NCBI GenBank assembly: GCA_963821815.1
Contig: CAWGFG010000006.1
Span: forward strand, 1,426,001-1,490,000
DNA from: JASGTU01 sp963821815
GTDB lineage: Bacteria > Chloroflexota > Anaerolineae > Caldilineales > Caldilineaceae
Direction: 5' to 3'
DNA: 64,000 bases
Positions 15,752 to 25,000 of the stretch are shown piece after piece (position 1 is the first letter of the stretch; every line of letters starts with the position of its first letter). The position numbers were made by a program, and so were the translations under genes. The notes below the pieces were generated by a model. That model saw nothing but the letters and a program-made list of their open reading frames with translations. It was not told the DNA's origin and made no database searches.

Positions 15752-17872
15752 CTATGCCATCCGCATTTCATCGAATTTGCCGCCTGCGAAGGCCAACCAT
15801 TTCTCCACTCGATCAGCAGGCCATGCCTTGCTCGATTCGACAATCAAACCCTCAGCGATAGGGAAAGGGTCAATTGCGTGGGGGAAGTTGATAGCCATCA
15901 CGAACTCTTCTTGGAAGGTCAGTTCGCCGGCTGTTTCCACATAGTGCACCCAGCGAGCAGCCCATTCCGCCTCATGCCGTTTTTCCTTGTTTAGCAGCAT
16001 CATACGAGCGCCATCACCGGCTGCATTACCGACCGCGGATACGCGTGCAAGGTCACTATCGGGAATCAAGCCGATGACTAGCGCATGGTAAGGGTCTATA
16101 TAGCTGCCGAAGCCGCCGGCAAGCTCGATAACGTCCACAGCATTCAGCTGCATACGTTGCATGAGCAGCTTTACACCGGCGTATAGTGCAGCCTTGGCCA
16201 GTTGGATGGCGCGAATATCATCCGAGTGAACGACAATTTCGCGTCCAGTGCTTGTTTCGTGTGCCCAGGCGATAACGAACTCCGCCTTGCTGCCCCGCTC
16301 ACCGAGTCCAGTGTGCAAGCGAGGATGGTCCAATGGGACGAAGCGTCCGTTCGCGCCTACGACCCCAGCCAACACGAGCTCTGCGACTGCCTCTATGATA
16401 CCGGAACCGCAAATGCCCGACGGCTTCAGCGCCCCATCTACTGAAGTGACGCCGTCGGCTTGGACCATCTGCTCCACCCATTCGTCGCGCCCGATGATTC
16501 TGTATTTTACAGCCAAAGTAGCAGGATCAATACGCACACGCTCAATGGCGCCGGCGGCGGCTCGCATACCGTGCAGGATCTGTGCGCCCTCGAATGCGGG
16601 TCCTGTGGGGCTGCTAGCACTGTAGACTGCTTCTCGATTCCCCAACAGTATCTCGCCGTTGGTGCCGACATCGATAACGAGCATCGTTTTGTCCTGCGCA
16701 TAGGGCGCTTCGGCTACCAGCACGCCCACGTTATCTGCGCCAACGTGACCCGCTTCGCAAGGCGGGATGTGAACATTGCCTCCGCCCGAAATGCGAATAC
16801 CGAGGTCGCGCGCCTTTACATCCAGCGGACTATGCGTGACGAGACTAAACGGCGTCCCGCCAAGTTCTTTGGGGTTCACGCCGAGCAGCAAATGGTGCAT
16901 GGTTGTGTTGCCCACGATAACCATTTCGATAACGTCATTGGGCTGAATACCAGCCTGCTTCGTCATATCCGCGACGAGGCCGTTGACGGCATCAATGACG
17001 CTATCATGCAGCCGCTCGGTGCCGTCGTCGTTCATCATGGCATAGCTCACTCGGCTCATGAGGTCCTCGCCGAATGGGACCTGGGGATTCATGCGACTTG
17101 ACGTGCCCAGTATTTCGCCCGTGCGCAGGTGGCAGAGATGACCGGCCATGGTAGTGGTGCCCACATCCAAGGCAATCCCATAAATATCCTCATGATAGCC
17201 AGGCTGTACGCGCACGACTTCATGGTCGTGAAGTACGGTGACTGTGACCTTGCGATCACCGCTGGACAAAGCGGGCTGCAGTTCGTGCAATACCGTAAAA
17301 TCGGAGCGTAGGCCGGTGAGGCCGTGCGTCTGCTCCATTTGCTGACAGAGACGCTCCCAATCGCCCATACCGTCTAGGATGGATGCGGGAGGAAGCTCGA
17401 CATAGTAGAGGCGCATGGCGGCGTCCACAATAATGGGCCGATCAATGCCGGCGCTCTTGCGTACGACCTGTTTTCGAGCCTGGCTTTCTTCCGGCACGCG
17501 CACGACGAGATCACCGTGGACGGTGCACACACAGCTAAGCCGCTCATCAGCGCCGAACTTACGCCGGCGTGCATAGGCCGTCTCTCGGTCGCCGGGAGGT
17601 GATAGACTATCGGCGCCGCTAGTTACGTCAAATTTCGGGAAATCGCCAGTCTCGACAATAATCTTGCATTTGCCGCACGTGCTATTGCCGCCGCAGATTG
17701 ACTCCAGCTCCACGCCCAGTTCTCTGGCGGCATCCAGCAGTACTGTGCCGCGAGTCACTCTGCCCTGCCGACCGTTGGGCTGGAAGACTACCTTCACTGT
17801 ATCTGTTGTCGAAAAATCACTCTTATTGCCTGTTGGCTCGTGCTGTACCGTATTCTTCTGCTCTTCATGCAT
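15752..17872 (-). CDS. Corrinoid activation/DUF4445 protein (2Fe-2S plus ASKHA ATPase, RACo/RamA-like)
   Basis: Predicted reductive activator of corrinoid proteins, returning oxidised Co(II) to Co(I) at the cost of ATP. About 706 residues from ATG 17872. The N-terminal plant-type 2Fe-2S domain has C60-x5-C66-x2-C69 (SICGGNSTCGKCK) with the last ligand in RLSCVCTVHG at about 114-116. A linker and an ASKHA-fold ATPase follow, with GIALDVGTTTMAGHL, VIVGNTTMHHLLLG, VIDVGTNGEILLG and ELAGGFGSYID. I reject starts farther upstream because a TATAAT lies at 17966-17961. No corrinoid protein or MtaA/MttB methyltransferase is adjacent. It is divergent from the nicotinate phosphoribosyltransferase gene. 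Confidence 0.85.
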   Translation of the reverse strand: MHEEQKNTVQHEPTGNKSDFSTTDTVKVVFQPNGRQGRVTRGTVLLDAARELGVELESICGGNSTCGKCKIIVETGDFPKFDVTSGADSLSPPGDRETAYARRRKFGADERLSCVCTVHGDLVVRVPEESQARKQVVRKSAGIDRPIIVDAAMRLYYVELPPASILDGMGDWERLCQQMEQTHGLTGLRSDFTVLHELQPALSSGDRKVTVTVLHDHEVVRVQPGYHEDIYGIALDVGTTTMAGHLCHLRTGEILGTSSRMNPQVPFGEDLMSRVSYAMMNDDGTERLHDSVIDAVNGLVADMTKQAGIQPNDVIEMVIVGNTTMHHLLLGVNPKELGGTPFSLVTHSPLDVKARDLGIRISGGGNVHIPPCEAGHVGADNVGVLVAEAPYAQDKTMLVIDVGTNGEILLGNREAVYSASSPTGPAFEGAQILHGMRAAAGAIERVRIDPATLAVKYRIIGRDEWVEQMVQADGVTSVDGALKPSGICGSGIIEAVAELVLAGVVGANGRFVPLDHPRLHTGLGERGSKAEFVIAWAHETSTGREIVVHSDDIRAIQLAKAALYAGVKLLMQRMQLNAVDVIELAGGFGSYIDPYHALVIGLIPDSDLARVSAVGNAAGDGARMMLLNKEKRHEAEWAARWVHYVETAGELTFQEEFVMAINFPHAIDPFPIAEGLIVESSKAWPADRVEKWLAFAGGKFDEMRMA

Positions 17873-17960
17873 AGCGGTTGCTTTACTCTTGCGCAAATAT
17901 ACTCGTAAACCGGCTAACTTCAGCCGTCTGTGGAAACCGTCGCCAAACTGGGTACAAACT

Positions 17961-17966
17961 ATTATA
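17961..17966 (-). promoter_or_regulatory. -10 element for the RACo-like gene
   Basis: The minus strand reads TATAAT here, a perfect -10 about 90 nt upstream of ATG 17872. No good -35 accompanies it. It lies inside the longest possible reading frame, which argues for the shorter protein start. Confidence 0.4.
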
Positions 17967-18105
17967 GCGTAATGCACCTCTGATTCGGCATTATGCTGCG
18001 TCATCGGTGTTCTGTAGAATAGAAAAGATCCAGAACACGAGACCGACGTCAAGTTACGCCCTTTGTGGCGTGGCACACGTCACAACATTAGCCAGGGGGA
18101 CAACT

Positions 18106-19668
18106 GTGAAGGAAGCTGACAGGCAGCCGGCAATGGAGGGAGCGCTTTACACCGATCAGTATCAGCTTACCATGGCCCAGCTATACTATCGTCACGGTCT
18201 ACACGAACACACAGTCCAGTTTGACCACTTTTTCCGCCGCTACCCCAACTACGGCAGCCATCAAGCCGGCTATTGCATCAATGCCGGCCTCGAGTGGTTG
18301 GTGAAATGGATGCAGAGTACACGATTTGGCGTTCCCGAAATCGAGTATCTTCGCAGCCAGCGTACTGACAGCGGTCGACGTATTTTCGAAGACGACTTTC
18401 TGGCGTGGCTAAAGCGGGACGGCGACTTTTCCGGCATCACGCTCCGGGCTGTAGAAGAGGGGAGGGTTGTTCATCCGCACGAGCCCTTGACGGTTGTTCA
18501 GGGACCGTTGGCAATGGCCCAGATTCTCGAGACGTCTCTGCTGAATCATCTGAACTATCAGACGCTGGTAGCCACCAAGGCAGCACGTATGGCCGACAGC
18601 AGCCGTGACCGTCCTATCCTCGAATTCGGTCTGCGACGTGCTCAAGAACGCGGAGCCAACGCCGGCGCACGGGCAGCCCTCATCGGCGGCGCCAGTTTCA
18701 CGTCCAATGTAGGCTTGTCTGCCAAGGTGGGTTTGCCGCCCAAAGGCACCCATGCACATAGTATGGTGCAAATGTACATGGCTATCGGTCAGAGCGAGCT
18801 GGACGCATTCCGCGCCTACGCGGATGTCTATCCAGACGATTGCCTGTTGCTGGTCGACACTGTCGATACATTGGAGAGTGGCATACCGCACGCCATCAAG
18901 GTCTTTGAGGAACTGCGCCGGAAAGGTCACGAGCCTGTGGGCATCCGATTGGACTCTGGCGACCTGGCGCACTTAAGCATACGTGCCAGTCAGATGCTGG
19001 ACGAAGCAGGCTTTCCGGACACGAGTATCGTGCTTTCCGGCGATCTGGACGAGCTGGTCATCTGGCAGATCATCACTCAAATTGCATCGGAGGCGCCGCG
19101 ATACAATGTCGACCCGGACCATCTCATCAACCGTCTGGTGTACGGTGTCGGCACGCGCTTGATTACCTCCTGGGGCGAACCGGCCCTAGGCGGCGTCTAT
19201 AAGCTTGTAGCAGTGTGCGAAAATGGCGAATGGAAGTCGGCTATCAAGGTTTCTGATTCGCCTGAGAAGATCCCTAACCCCGGCGCAAAGCGCATTTGGC
19301 GGTTGTACGACCAACGACACTTCGCCACCGTCGATCTTCTCTGCTTGGAGGATGGAGATCCGCTAGCGAAGGAGACAATTCTGCTGCGGCACCCGACCGA
19401 TCACTCAAAGCGCCGCCGACTGATGCGCAGCGATATTTGGCGTGCCGAGCAATTGCTGGAAGATATTGTTGTTGAAGGGAAGCCGGTGTACGAGTTCGTA
19501 CCCATTGACGTGCTTCGGAAGCGAAGAATTGATGATATGCAAAGTCTCGACCCTGGCATCCGCAGATTGGTCAATCCGCACATCTATCATGTGTCGCTGA
19601 CCGAACGAATGTGGAACTTAAAGCAGGAGCTGATCGAGTCTGCCAGACGCAACAATGTTGCTGACTAG
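18106..19668 (+). CDS. pncB: Nicotinate phosphoribosyltransferase
   Basis: Makes nicotinate mononucleotide from nicotinate and PRPP in the NAD salvage (Preiss-Handler) pathway. About 520 residues. The N-terminal LYTDQYQLTMAQLYYRHG, the central FGLRRAQERGANAGARAALIGG, and the phosphoribosyl-binding GIRLDSGDLAHLS and YGVGTRLITS are characteristic. The frame is open farther upstream, but AGGGGGA (18094-18100) sits 5 nt before GTG 18106, giving a start just ahead of the conserved EGALYTDQY block. It stands alone on the plus strand between two minus-strand groups. Confidence 0.94.
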   Translation: MKEADRQPAMEGALYTDQYQLTMAQLYYRHGLHEHTVQFDHFFRRYPNYGSHQAGYCINAGLEWLVKWMQSTRFGVPEIEYLRSQRTDSGRRIFEDDFLAWLKRDGDFSGITLRAVEEGRVVHPHEPLTVVQGPLAMAQILETSLLNHLNYQTLVATKAARMADSSRDRPILEFGLRRAQERGANAGARAALIGGASFTSNVGLSAKVGLPPKGTHAHSMVQMYMAIGQSELDAFRAYADVYPDDCLLLVDTVDTLESGIPHAIKVFEELRRKGHEPVGIRLDSGDLAHLSIRASQMLDEAGFPDTSIVLSGDLDELVIWQIITQIASEAPRYNVDPDHLINRLVYGVGTRLITSWGEPALGGVYKLVAVCENGEWKSAIKVSDSPEKIPNPGAKRIWRLYDQRHFATVDLLCLEDGDPLAKETILLRHPTDHSKRRRLMRSDIWRAEQLLEDIVVEGKPVYEFVPIDVLRKRRIDDMQSLDPGIRRLVNPHIYHVSLTERMWNLKQELIESARRNNVAD

Positions 19669-19701
19669 AAGCTGCGGTAATCCGTACACTGATCCTGGCG
19701 C

Positions 19702-20151
19702 TTACTCGTCTGACTCCTCTTGCTCTATTTCGGCGGAGAGCATTTCGATGACCAAGCGAAAGATATCTTTTTCAGTGATCATGCCCACCAAGGTATAGCC
19801 GTCGAGCACAGGCAGTCCGCTGACTTGATACTCCAACATACGTTCGGCTGCATCCTGAATTGTGTCCTCGGACTGTATGGTGACCGGGTCGTAGCTCATC
19901 ACTTCTCGGACTTTCTTTGTGGTCATCATCAGCCGAGTTTCGCGGTCGCCATCTTCGCCGTAGAGCGGCATTTGTCGCAAAATATCACTCAGTGTGATAA
20001 TACCGACTACGTCGCGCCCATCGACGACGGGAAGGCGACGCACCTCCGCATTTTGCATCAAGTCATAGGCAGTTAGCAGAGAATCACTCGGAGACACTGT
20101 TGATTGAACAGGTCTCATCCAGTCTACCACTTCCGATTGATACTGTTGCAT
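19702..20151 (-). CDS. Tandem CBS-domain protein
   Basis: About 149 residues consisting of two CBS motifs and little else: VSPSDSLLTAYDLM...RRLPVVDGRDVVGIITLSDIL, then TIQSEDTIQDAAERM...GLPVLDGYTLVGMITEKDIF. CBS pairs usually bind adenine nucleotides and act as energy or ligand sensors; no catalytic domain is attached. ATG 20151 is chosen because GAGGG sits 8 nt upstream; the TTG 20166 start would overlap that site. It is the last gene of a minus-strand array that includes pyruvate:ferredoxin oxidoreductase and a second CBS protein. Confidence 0.85.
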   Translation of the reverse strand: MQQYQSEVVDWMRPVQSTVSPSDSLLTAYDLMQNAEVRRLPVVDGRDVVGIITLSDILRQMPLYGEDGDRETRLMMTTKKVREVMSYDPVTIQSEDTIQDAAERMLEYQVSGLPVLDGYTLVGMITEKDIFRLVIEMLSAEIEQEESDE

Positions 20152-20220
20152 AGTGTTGACCCTCAATAAGTTGGAAGCGGAAAGCAGTCAACGACAGGCA
20201 AGAGACTGCGGTAACGCGAA

Positions 20221-20745
20221 CTACTGGCCTGGCAGCGTTCCTTCAGATAACCGGATCACAAGGACTGGCACGTGCACGTCTCTTCGAATGTTGTCGACGA
20301 GGACGTCAGCGTGAATCTCGCTACTATACTCCGGGTTTTGCGCCAGCACTGCAACCATCGAGACCGGTTTGGTTTGTACATATTCGCTGATATGCTTGGC
20401 GATCGCGCCGAAACGGATTTCACCAATTACAGTGTAGCCTGCACTGCGCAGACTTTCAACCTGTGCGGAAAGCTCGTCCTGAAGTTGGCACAGCATTTCA
20501 TACCGCACCGGATCAGTCTGCGCGTCGGGCAGAGCATTCCCATTGCTGAAGTCTGCACCTGTGAGCGACTGTGAGTTATCGTTCAGGTCTTCGTTATTAA
20601 AGACATCATCTACCGAGCCTAGGAGTGCTGCGCGCAGGAGCACGATTCGAACTCCTTCCGGATTGATGTGTGTCCGCAACAACTGCGCTAGGTTCGCATT
20701 GGATTGAGTGCCGTCAAGTGGAAGCAAGACAGTGCGCACGGGCAT
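20221..20745 (-). CDS. Universal stress protein-like protein
   Basis: About 174 residues. The start MPVRTVLLPLDGTQSN and the closing VPVLVIR strand match the UspA fold. A polar, Asn/Asp-rich insertion lies around residues 45-80. The usual ATP-binding G-x2-G-x9-G-S/T signature is not visible, so this would be a non-nucleotide-binding member or a divergent relative. The start ATG 20745 has a strong AGGAGGA six nt upstream; an in-frame ATG at 20799 is unsuitable because the 5' leader contains a 32-bp palindrome. It lies between the dihydroorotate dehydrogenase-like and CBS genes. Confidence 0.72.
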   Translation of the reverse strand: MPVRTVLLPLDGTQSNANLAQLLRTHINPEGVRIVLLRAALLGSVDDVFNNEDLNDNSQSLTGADFSNGNALPDAQTDPVRYEMLCQLQDELSAQVESLRSAGYTVIGEIRFGAIAKHISEYVQTKPVSMVAVLAQNPEYSSEIHADVLVDNIRRDVHVPVLVIRLSEGTLPGQ

Positions 20746-20762
20746 AGCGCTTCCTCCTAAGA

Positions 20763-20794
20763 TGCGAATCGCACCGATATCGGTGCGATTCGCA
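20763..20794. repeat. Perfect 32-bp palindrome in leader of USP-like gene
   Basis: Two 16-nt arms meet with no spacer: TGCGAATCGCACCGAT and its exact reverse complement. It lies just upstream of the AGGAGGA ribosome-binding site of the USP-like gene. As DNA it would be an ideal dimer operator; as RNA it would fold into a long stem with a tiny loop. No T tract follows on the minus strand, so it is not a standard terminator. Confidence 0.85.
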
Positions 20795-20829
20795 GTCATG
20801 CTCTTCTATCGTACCGTGACTCTTGCAGA

Positions 20830-20868
20830 TTGGGAGCTGCCTAGTGGTCACGCTAACGCTGCTCCCAA
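20830..20868 (-). other. Hairpin between DHOD-like and USP-like genes
   Basis: TTGGGAGC (20830-20837) pairs with GCTCCCAA (20861-20868) around a 23-nt loop. It lies downstream of the dihydroorotate dehydrogenase-like stop on the minus strand. No U tract follows, so it is a possible processing or partial-termination structure. Confidence 0.4.
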
Positions 20869-20930
20869 ATCGAATCGTTGCCGTAAAGCATTATGCGAGA
20901 TACCCGTAATTTGGTTCCCCGCATACAGCG

Positions 20931-21917
20931 CTACCAGGACTGCAGCACTTTCATGTAGTTGGCTCGTTCGAATGCTGCAGGTTCAGCGACATTCTGCTGG
21001 CTCATGCTGCCGCGCATCTGCTCAATGGACGTATACTCGTGCTCTTCCATCCAGACCTTCATGCCGTCGACGATCTCACTGATGCGTACGGCGCCATTGC
21101 TGAGAAGCTCAGAAGCCAGTTGCGTGATATTCGCGCCAGCCATCATACCCTTGAGCACGTCCTCGTAGGTATGTACGCCAGACGTGACTGCCATGTCGAC
21201 AGGTACACGGCCATAGAGCACGGCAATCCAGCGTACGGGCAGGCGCATCTCGTGAGACGAACTTAGAACCAGATTCGGCACCACGGACAGTTCATCCAGG
21301 TCCAAATCCGGCTGATAGAAGCGATTGAACATTACGAGCGCATCGGCGCCTGCCTGCTTGAAACGCATGGCCATATTCGCAAATGATGTGAAGTACGGGC
21401 TCAGTTTCACCGCGACCGGAATGGTGACAGATTTCTTCACGTCGTGCACGACATCCAGATACATTTGTTCGATCTCTGTACTGTCCATAAACGGATCGGT
21501 GGGAATATAGTAGACATTCAGTTCCAACCCGTCGGCGCCGGCTTCCTCAATAAATTGCGCATACTCAATCCATCCACCAGTGGAAACTCCGTTTAGGCTG
21601 CCTATGATGGGAATATCAGTAGCCTGCTTGGCAGCTTGTACGAGCTCAAGATACTCGCCCGGACCGATGTTATAGTTTTCCATTTTCGGGAAGTAGCTAA
21701 GCGATTCTGCATACCTCTCCGTGCCGTATGTCAGATAATGGTCCAACATCAGGCTTTCTTCCGCAATTTGCTCTTCAAAAAGCGAATACATCACAATGGC
21801 AGGCGCACCTGCGTCCTCGAGTTCACGAATCGAGTCGAGGCTCTTCGAGAGCGGTGATGCTGACGGCACAACCGGGTGTTTCAGTGTCATGCCCATGTAT
21901 GTAGTAGAAAGATCCAT
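20931..21917 (-). CDS. Dihydroorotate dehydrogenase-like flavoprotein
   Basis: FMN-dependent TIM-barrel protein of 328 residues. MDLSTTYMGMTLKHPVVPSASPL matches the start of the dihydroorotate dehydrogenase-like family, and PVAVKLSPYFTSFANMA and AGADALVMFNRFYQPD supply the central barrel strands. It is not convincing as the pyrimidine-pathway PyrD, since several substrate-binding blocks differ, so the true substrate is unknown. A strong GGAGGA precedes ATG 21917. It follows the pyruvate:ferredoxin oxidoreductase gene by 84 nt, separated by a 13-bp hairpin. That suggests coordinated but differential expression (inference). Confidence 0.85.
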   Translation of the reverse strand: MDLSTTYMGMTLKHPVVPSASPLSKSLDSIRELEDAGAPAIVMYSLFEEQIAEESLMLDHYLTYGTERYAESLSYFPKMENYNIGPGEYLELVQAAKQATDIPIIGSLNGVSTGGWIEYAQFIEEAGADGLELNVYYIPTDPFMDSTEIEQMYLDVVHDVKKSVTIPVAVKLSPYFTSFANMAMRFKQAGADALVMFNRFYQPDLDLDELSVVPNLVLSSSHEMRLPVRWIAVLYGRVPVDMAVTSGVHTYEDVLKGMMAGANITQLASELLSNGAVRISEIVDGMKVWMEEHEYTSIEQMRGSMSQQNVAEPAAFERANYMKVLQSW

Positions 21918-21957
21918 TGGTTTGGTCCTCCGTAGAATAGTTCACCAAGATTGTGAT

Positions 21958-21990
21958 TCTGGGCCGGTAGAGAACGCCTACCGGCCCAGA
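21958..21990 (-). terminator. GC-rich hairpin after pyruvate:ferredoxin oxidoreductase gene
   Basis: A perfect 13-bp stem, TCTGGGCCGGTAG (21958-21970) with its complement (21978-21990), and a 7-nt loop. It lies between the oxidoreductase stop and the DHOD-like start. It lacks a U tract, so it may protect or process the 3' end rather than terminate fully. Confidence 0.5.
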
Positions 21991-22001
21991 GTAGTTTTCC
22001 G

Positions 22002-25000
22002 TCAGTCGCTAGCCATCTTTTCGTACTTCTGCCAGCGATCGTACACGGCCTTTTGCGCGGCATCCATCAGTTCCTCTGCTCGTTCAGGGGCAGACTGCGT
22101 CAGCATGCGATAGCGGTTTTCGTTATACGCATACTCGGACAGCGGAATCTTGGGTGCACGTGAGTCCAGTTGGAAGGGGTTCTTGCCCTGTTCCTTCAGC
22201 CGCGGATCAAAGCGATACAGCGGCCAGTAGCCTGCTTCTACGGCGAGTTTCTGTTGCTCCAAACCCTTGGCCATGTTAATGCCGTGGGCAATACAGTGGC
22301 TGTAGGCAATGATCAAGGATGGACCGTCGTAGGATTCAGCCTCTAGGAAGGCGTTTACGACCTGTCGGTCATTGCCACCCATTGCTACCTCGGCCACGTA
22401 GACGTTGCCGTAGGTCATCGCCATGGCACCCAGGTCCTTGCGAGGCAGCGACTTGCCGCCTGCAGCAAACTTCGCTACCGCTGCCAGCGGGGTTGCCTTG
22501 GAAGCCTGACCGCCGGTGTTCGAATAGACCTCGGTATCCATAACAAGCACATTCACGTTGCGACCGCTGGCAAGCACGTGGTCGAGACCGCCGTAGCCGA
22601 TGTCATACGCCCAGCCATCACCGCCCAGAATCCAGACGGACTTGCGGACTAATTTATCGGCCAAGCTGTAGAGATCCTTGGCTGCCGGATCTTCATTCCC
22701 TTCGAGTATGGTCTTCAGCGATTGCACGTTGTCTCGCTGCTCTTCGATGCCGTGATCGGTCGTCTGGTCAGTGTCGATCAACTTATTGGCGAGATCATCG
22801 CCGATAGTTTCGCGCAGGCGTTCGACCAGTTCACGTGCGTACTTGTACTGCCTGTCCAGGGTGAGGCGCATGCCCATGCCAAATTCGGCATTGTCTTCGA
22901 AGAGCGAGTTGCTCCATGTGGGGCCGCGGCCTTCGTTATTCACTGTGTAAGGCGTTGTCGGCAGGTTGCCACCGTAAATGGAGGAACAACCTGTAGCGTT
23001 TGCAATCAGTGCACGGTCGCCAAAGAGCTGACTCATTAGCTTCACGTACGGAGTCTCGCCACAACCGGCACAGGCGCCCGAGAACTCGAACAGCGGTTTC
23101 AGTAGCTGTATGTTCTTGACGTTGCTGAAGCTGAGCGTATCAGCCTTTGCCTGGTCGGGCAGCGTCTGGAAGAAGTCCCATTCCTTGTCATTCTGCTCGC
23201 GGATGGGCAGGAAGTTCTCCATGTTGATGGCCTTGCGACCAACGTTGGACTTATCCTTGGCTGGGCAAATCTCCACACACAGCGTACAACCTGTGCAGTC
23301 TTCACCGGAGATAATGAGGGAGTACTTCTTATCCGGGAACTCTCGCCATTTGCTCGCAGCGGTCTTGAAGCCTTCCGGTGCTCCGGCTAGCTCGGATTCG
23401 TCAATCAGTTTGGTGCGAATCACAGCGTGCGGACAGACCATGACGCACTTGCCACACTGGATGCAGATGTCCTCTTCCCAGACCGGGATATCGAGCGTGA
23501 TGCCTCGCTTTTCCCACTGCGTAGTCGCGGTGGGGAATGTGCCGTCCACCGGCATTGCGCTGACCGGCAGCAGATCGCCGTTGCCAGCCATGATAGTGGC
23601 AGTTACATTCTTCACGAACTCCGGCGCCTTGTCGGAAACGGTCGGCGGCATCTCGATGGTGCTGGTGGCCTGCGCCGGCACCTCTATTTGGTGCATGTGG
23701 CTCACGGCAGCGTCGACTGCGGCAAAGTTCATGCGAACGACCTTCTCGCCGCGCTTGCCATACGTCTTCTGAATGGCGTTCTTAATCATTACAATTGCTT
23801 CATCTTCCGGCAGTACGCCGCTGATGGAGAAGAAGCAAGTCTGCATGATCGTATTGATGCGCGGGCCAAGACCCAGTTCGCCGGCAACAGCGTATGCATC
23901 AATGGTGTAGACTTTAAGATTCTTGTCGATGATTTGCTCTTGCACGACACGCGGTAACTGATCCCAAACCTCGTCTGCAGGGTAGGGTGCATTGATGAGT
24001 AACGTAGCGCCGTCGACAGCGACGGACAACACGTCATATTTCTTAAAGAAACCGAAGTTATGGACGGCGACGAAGTTGGCCTTGCTGATCTGATATGTGC
24101 TGCGAATCGGATTGGGACCGAAGCGCAGATGAGATACGGTTACAGCTCCAGCCTTCTTCGAGTCATAAACGAAGTGACCTTGAGCGTAGTTATCTGTGCC
24201 TTCACCGATGATCTTAATGGAGTTCTTGTTTGCGCCTACGGTACCATCGGAACCGAGGCCCCAGAACACGGCGCGTACTACGTCATCGGGCTCAATGTCG
24301 AACTCGGGATCGAAGTCAATGCTCAGGTGAGTGACGTCGTCAATGATGCCGACAGAGAAGTTGTTCTTCGGGCTATCCTTGGACAGCTCGTCGAAGACGC
24401 CTTTGATCATCGCAGGCGTGAATTCCTTGGAGGAAAGACCGTATCGACCGCCTACGACACGCGGCATGGACTCGAAATCGCTCTCGCCAAGTGCAGCGGC
24501 TTCTGCCAGCGCTGTGATGACGTCGATGTACAGCGGTTCGCCCATCGAGCCTGGCTCCTTGGTGCGATCCAAGACGCCGATCTTCTTGACGGTCTTGGGC
24601 AACGCCTCAAGCAAGTGCTTGCGAGAGAATGGTCGATATAGGCGCACTTTAACGACGCCCACCTTTTCGCCTTGGCCGACAAGGTATTCTACAGTCTCAT
24701 GGGCACATTCTGCGCCGGAACCCATTAATATAATGACACGCTCGGCATCTTCTGCACCGACATAGTCGAAGAGATGGTACTCTCGGCCAACGACCTCGGC
24801 GAACCTATCCATGACCTTCTGTACGATATCGGGGGCAGCCTGGTAGTACTTGTTGGCCGCCTCACGCGACTGGAAAAAGACGTCCGGATTCTGTGCCGTG
24901 CCCCGAAGGACCGGTGCATCCGGCGTCATCCCGCGAGCCCGATGCTCACGAACCAGGTCATCATTGATCATCGCTCGCACGTCTTCATCGGACAATCGCT

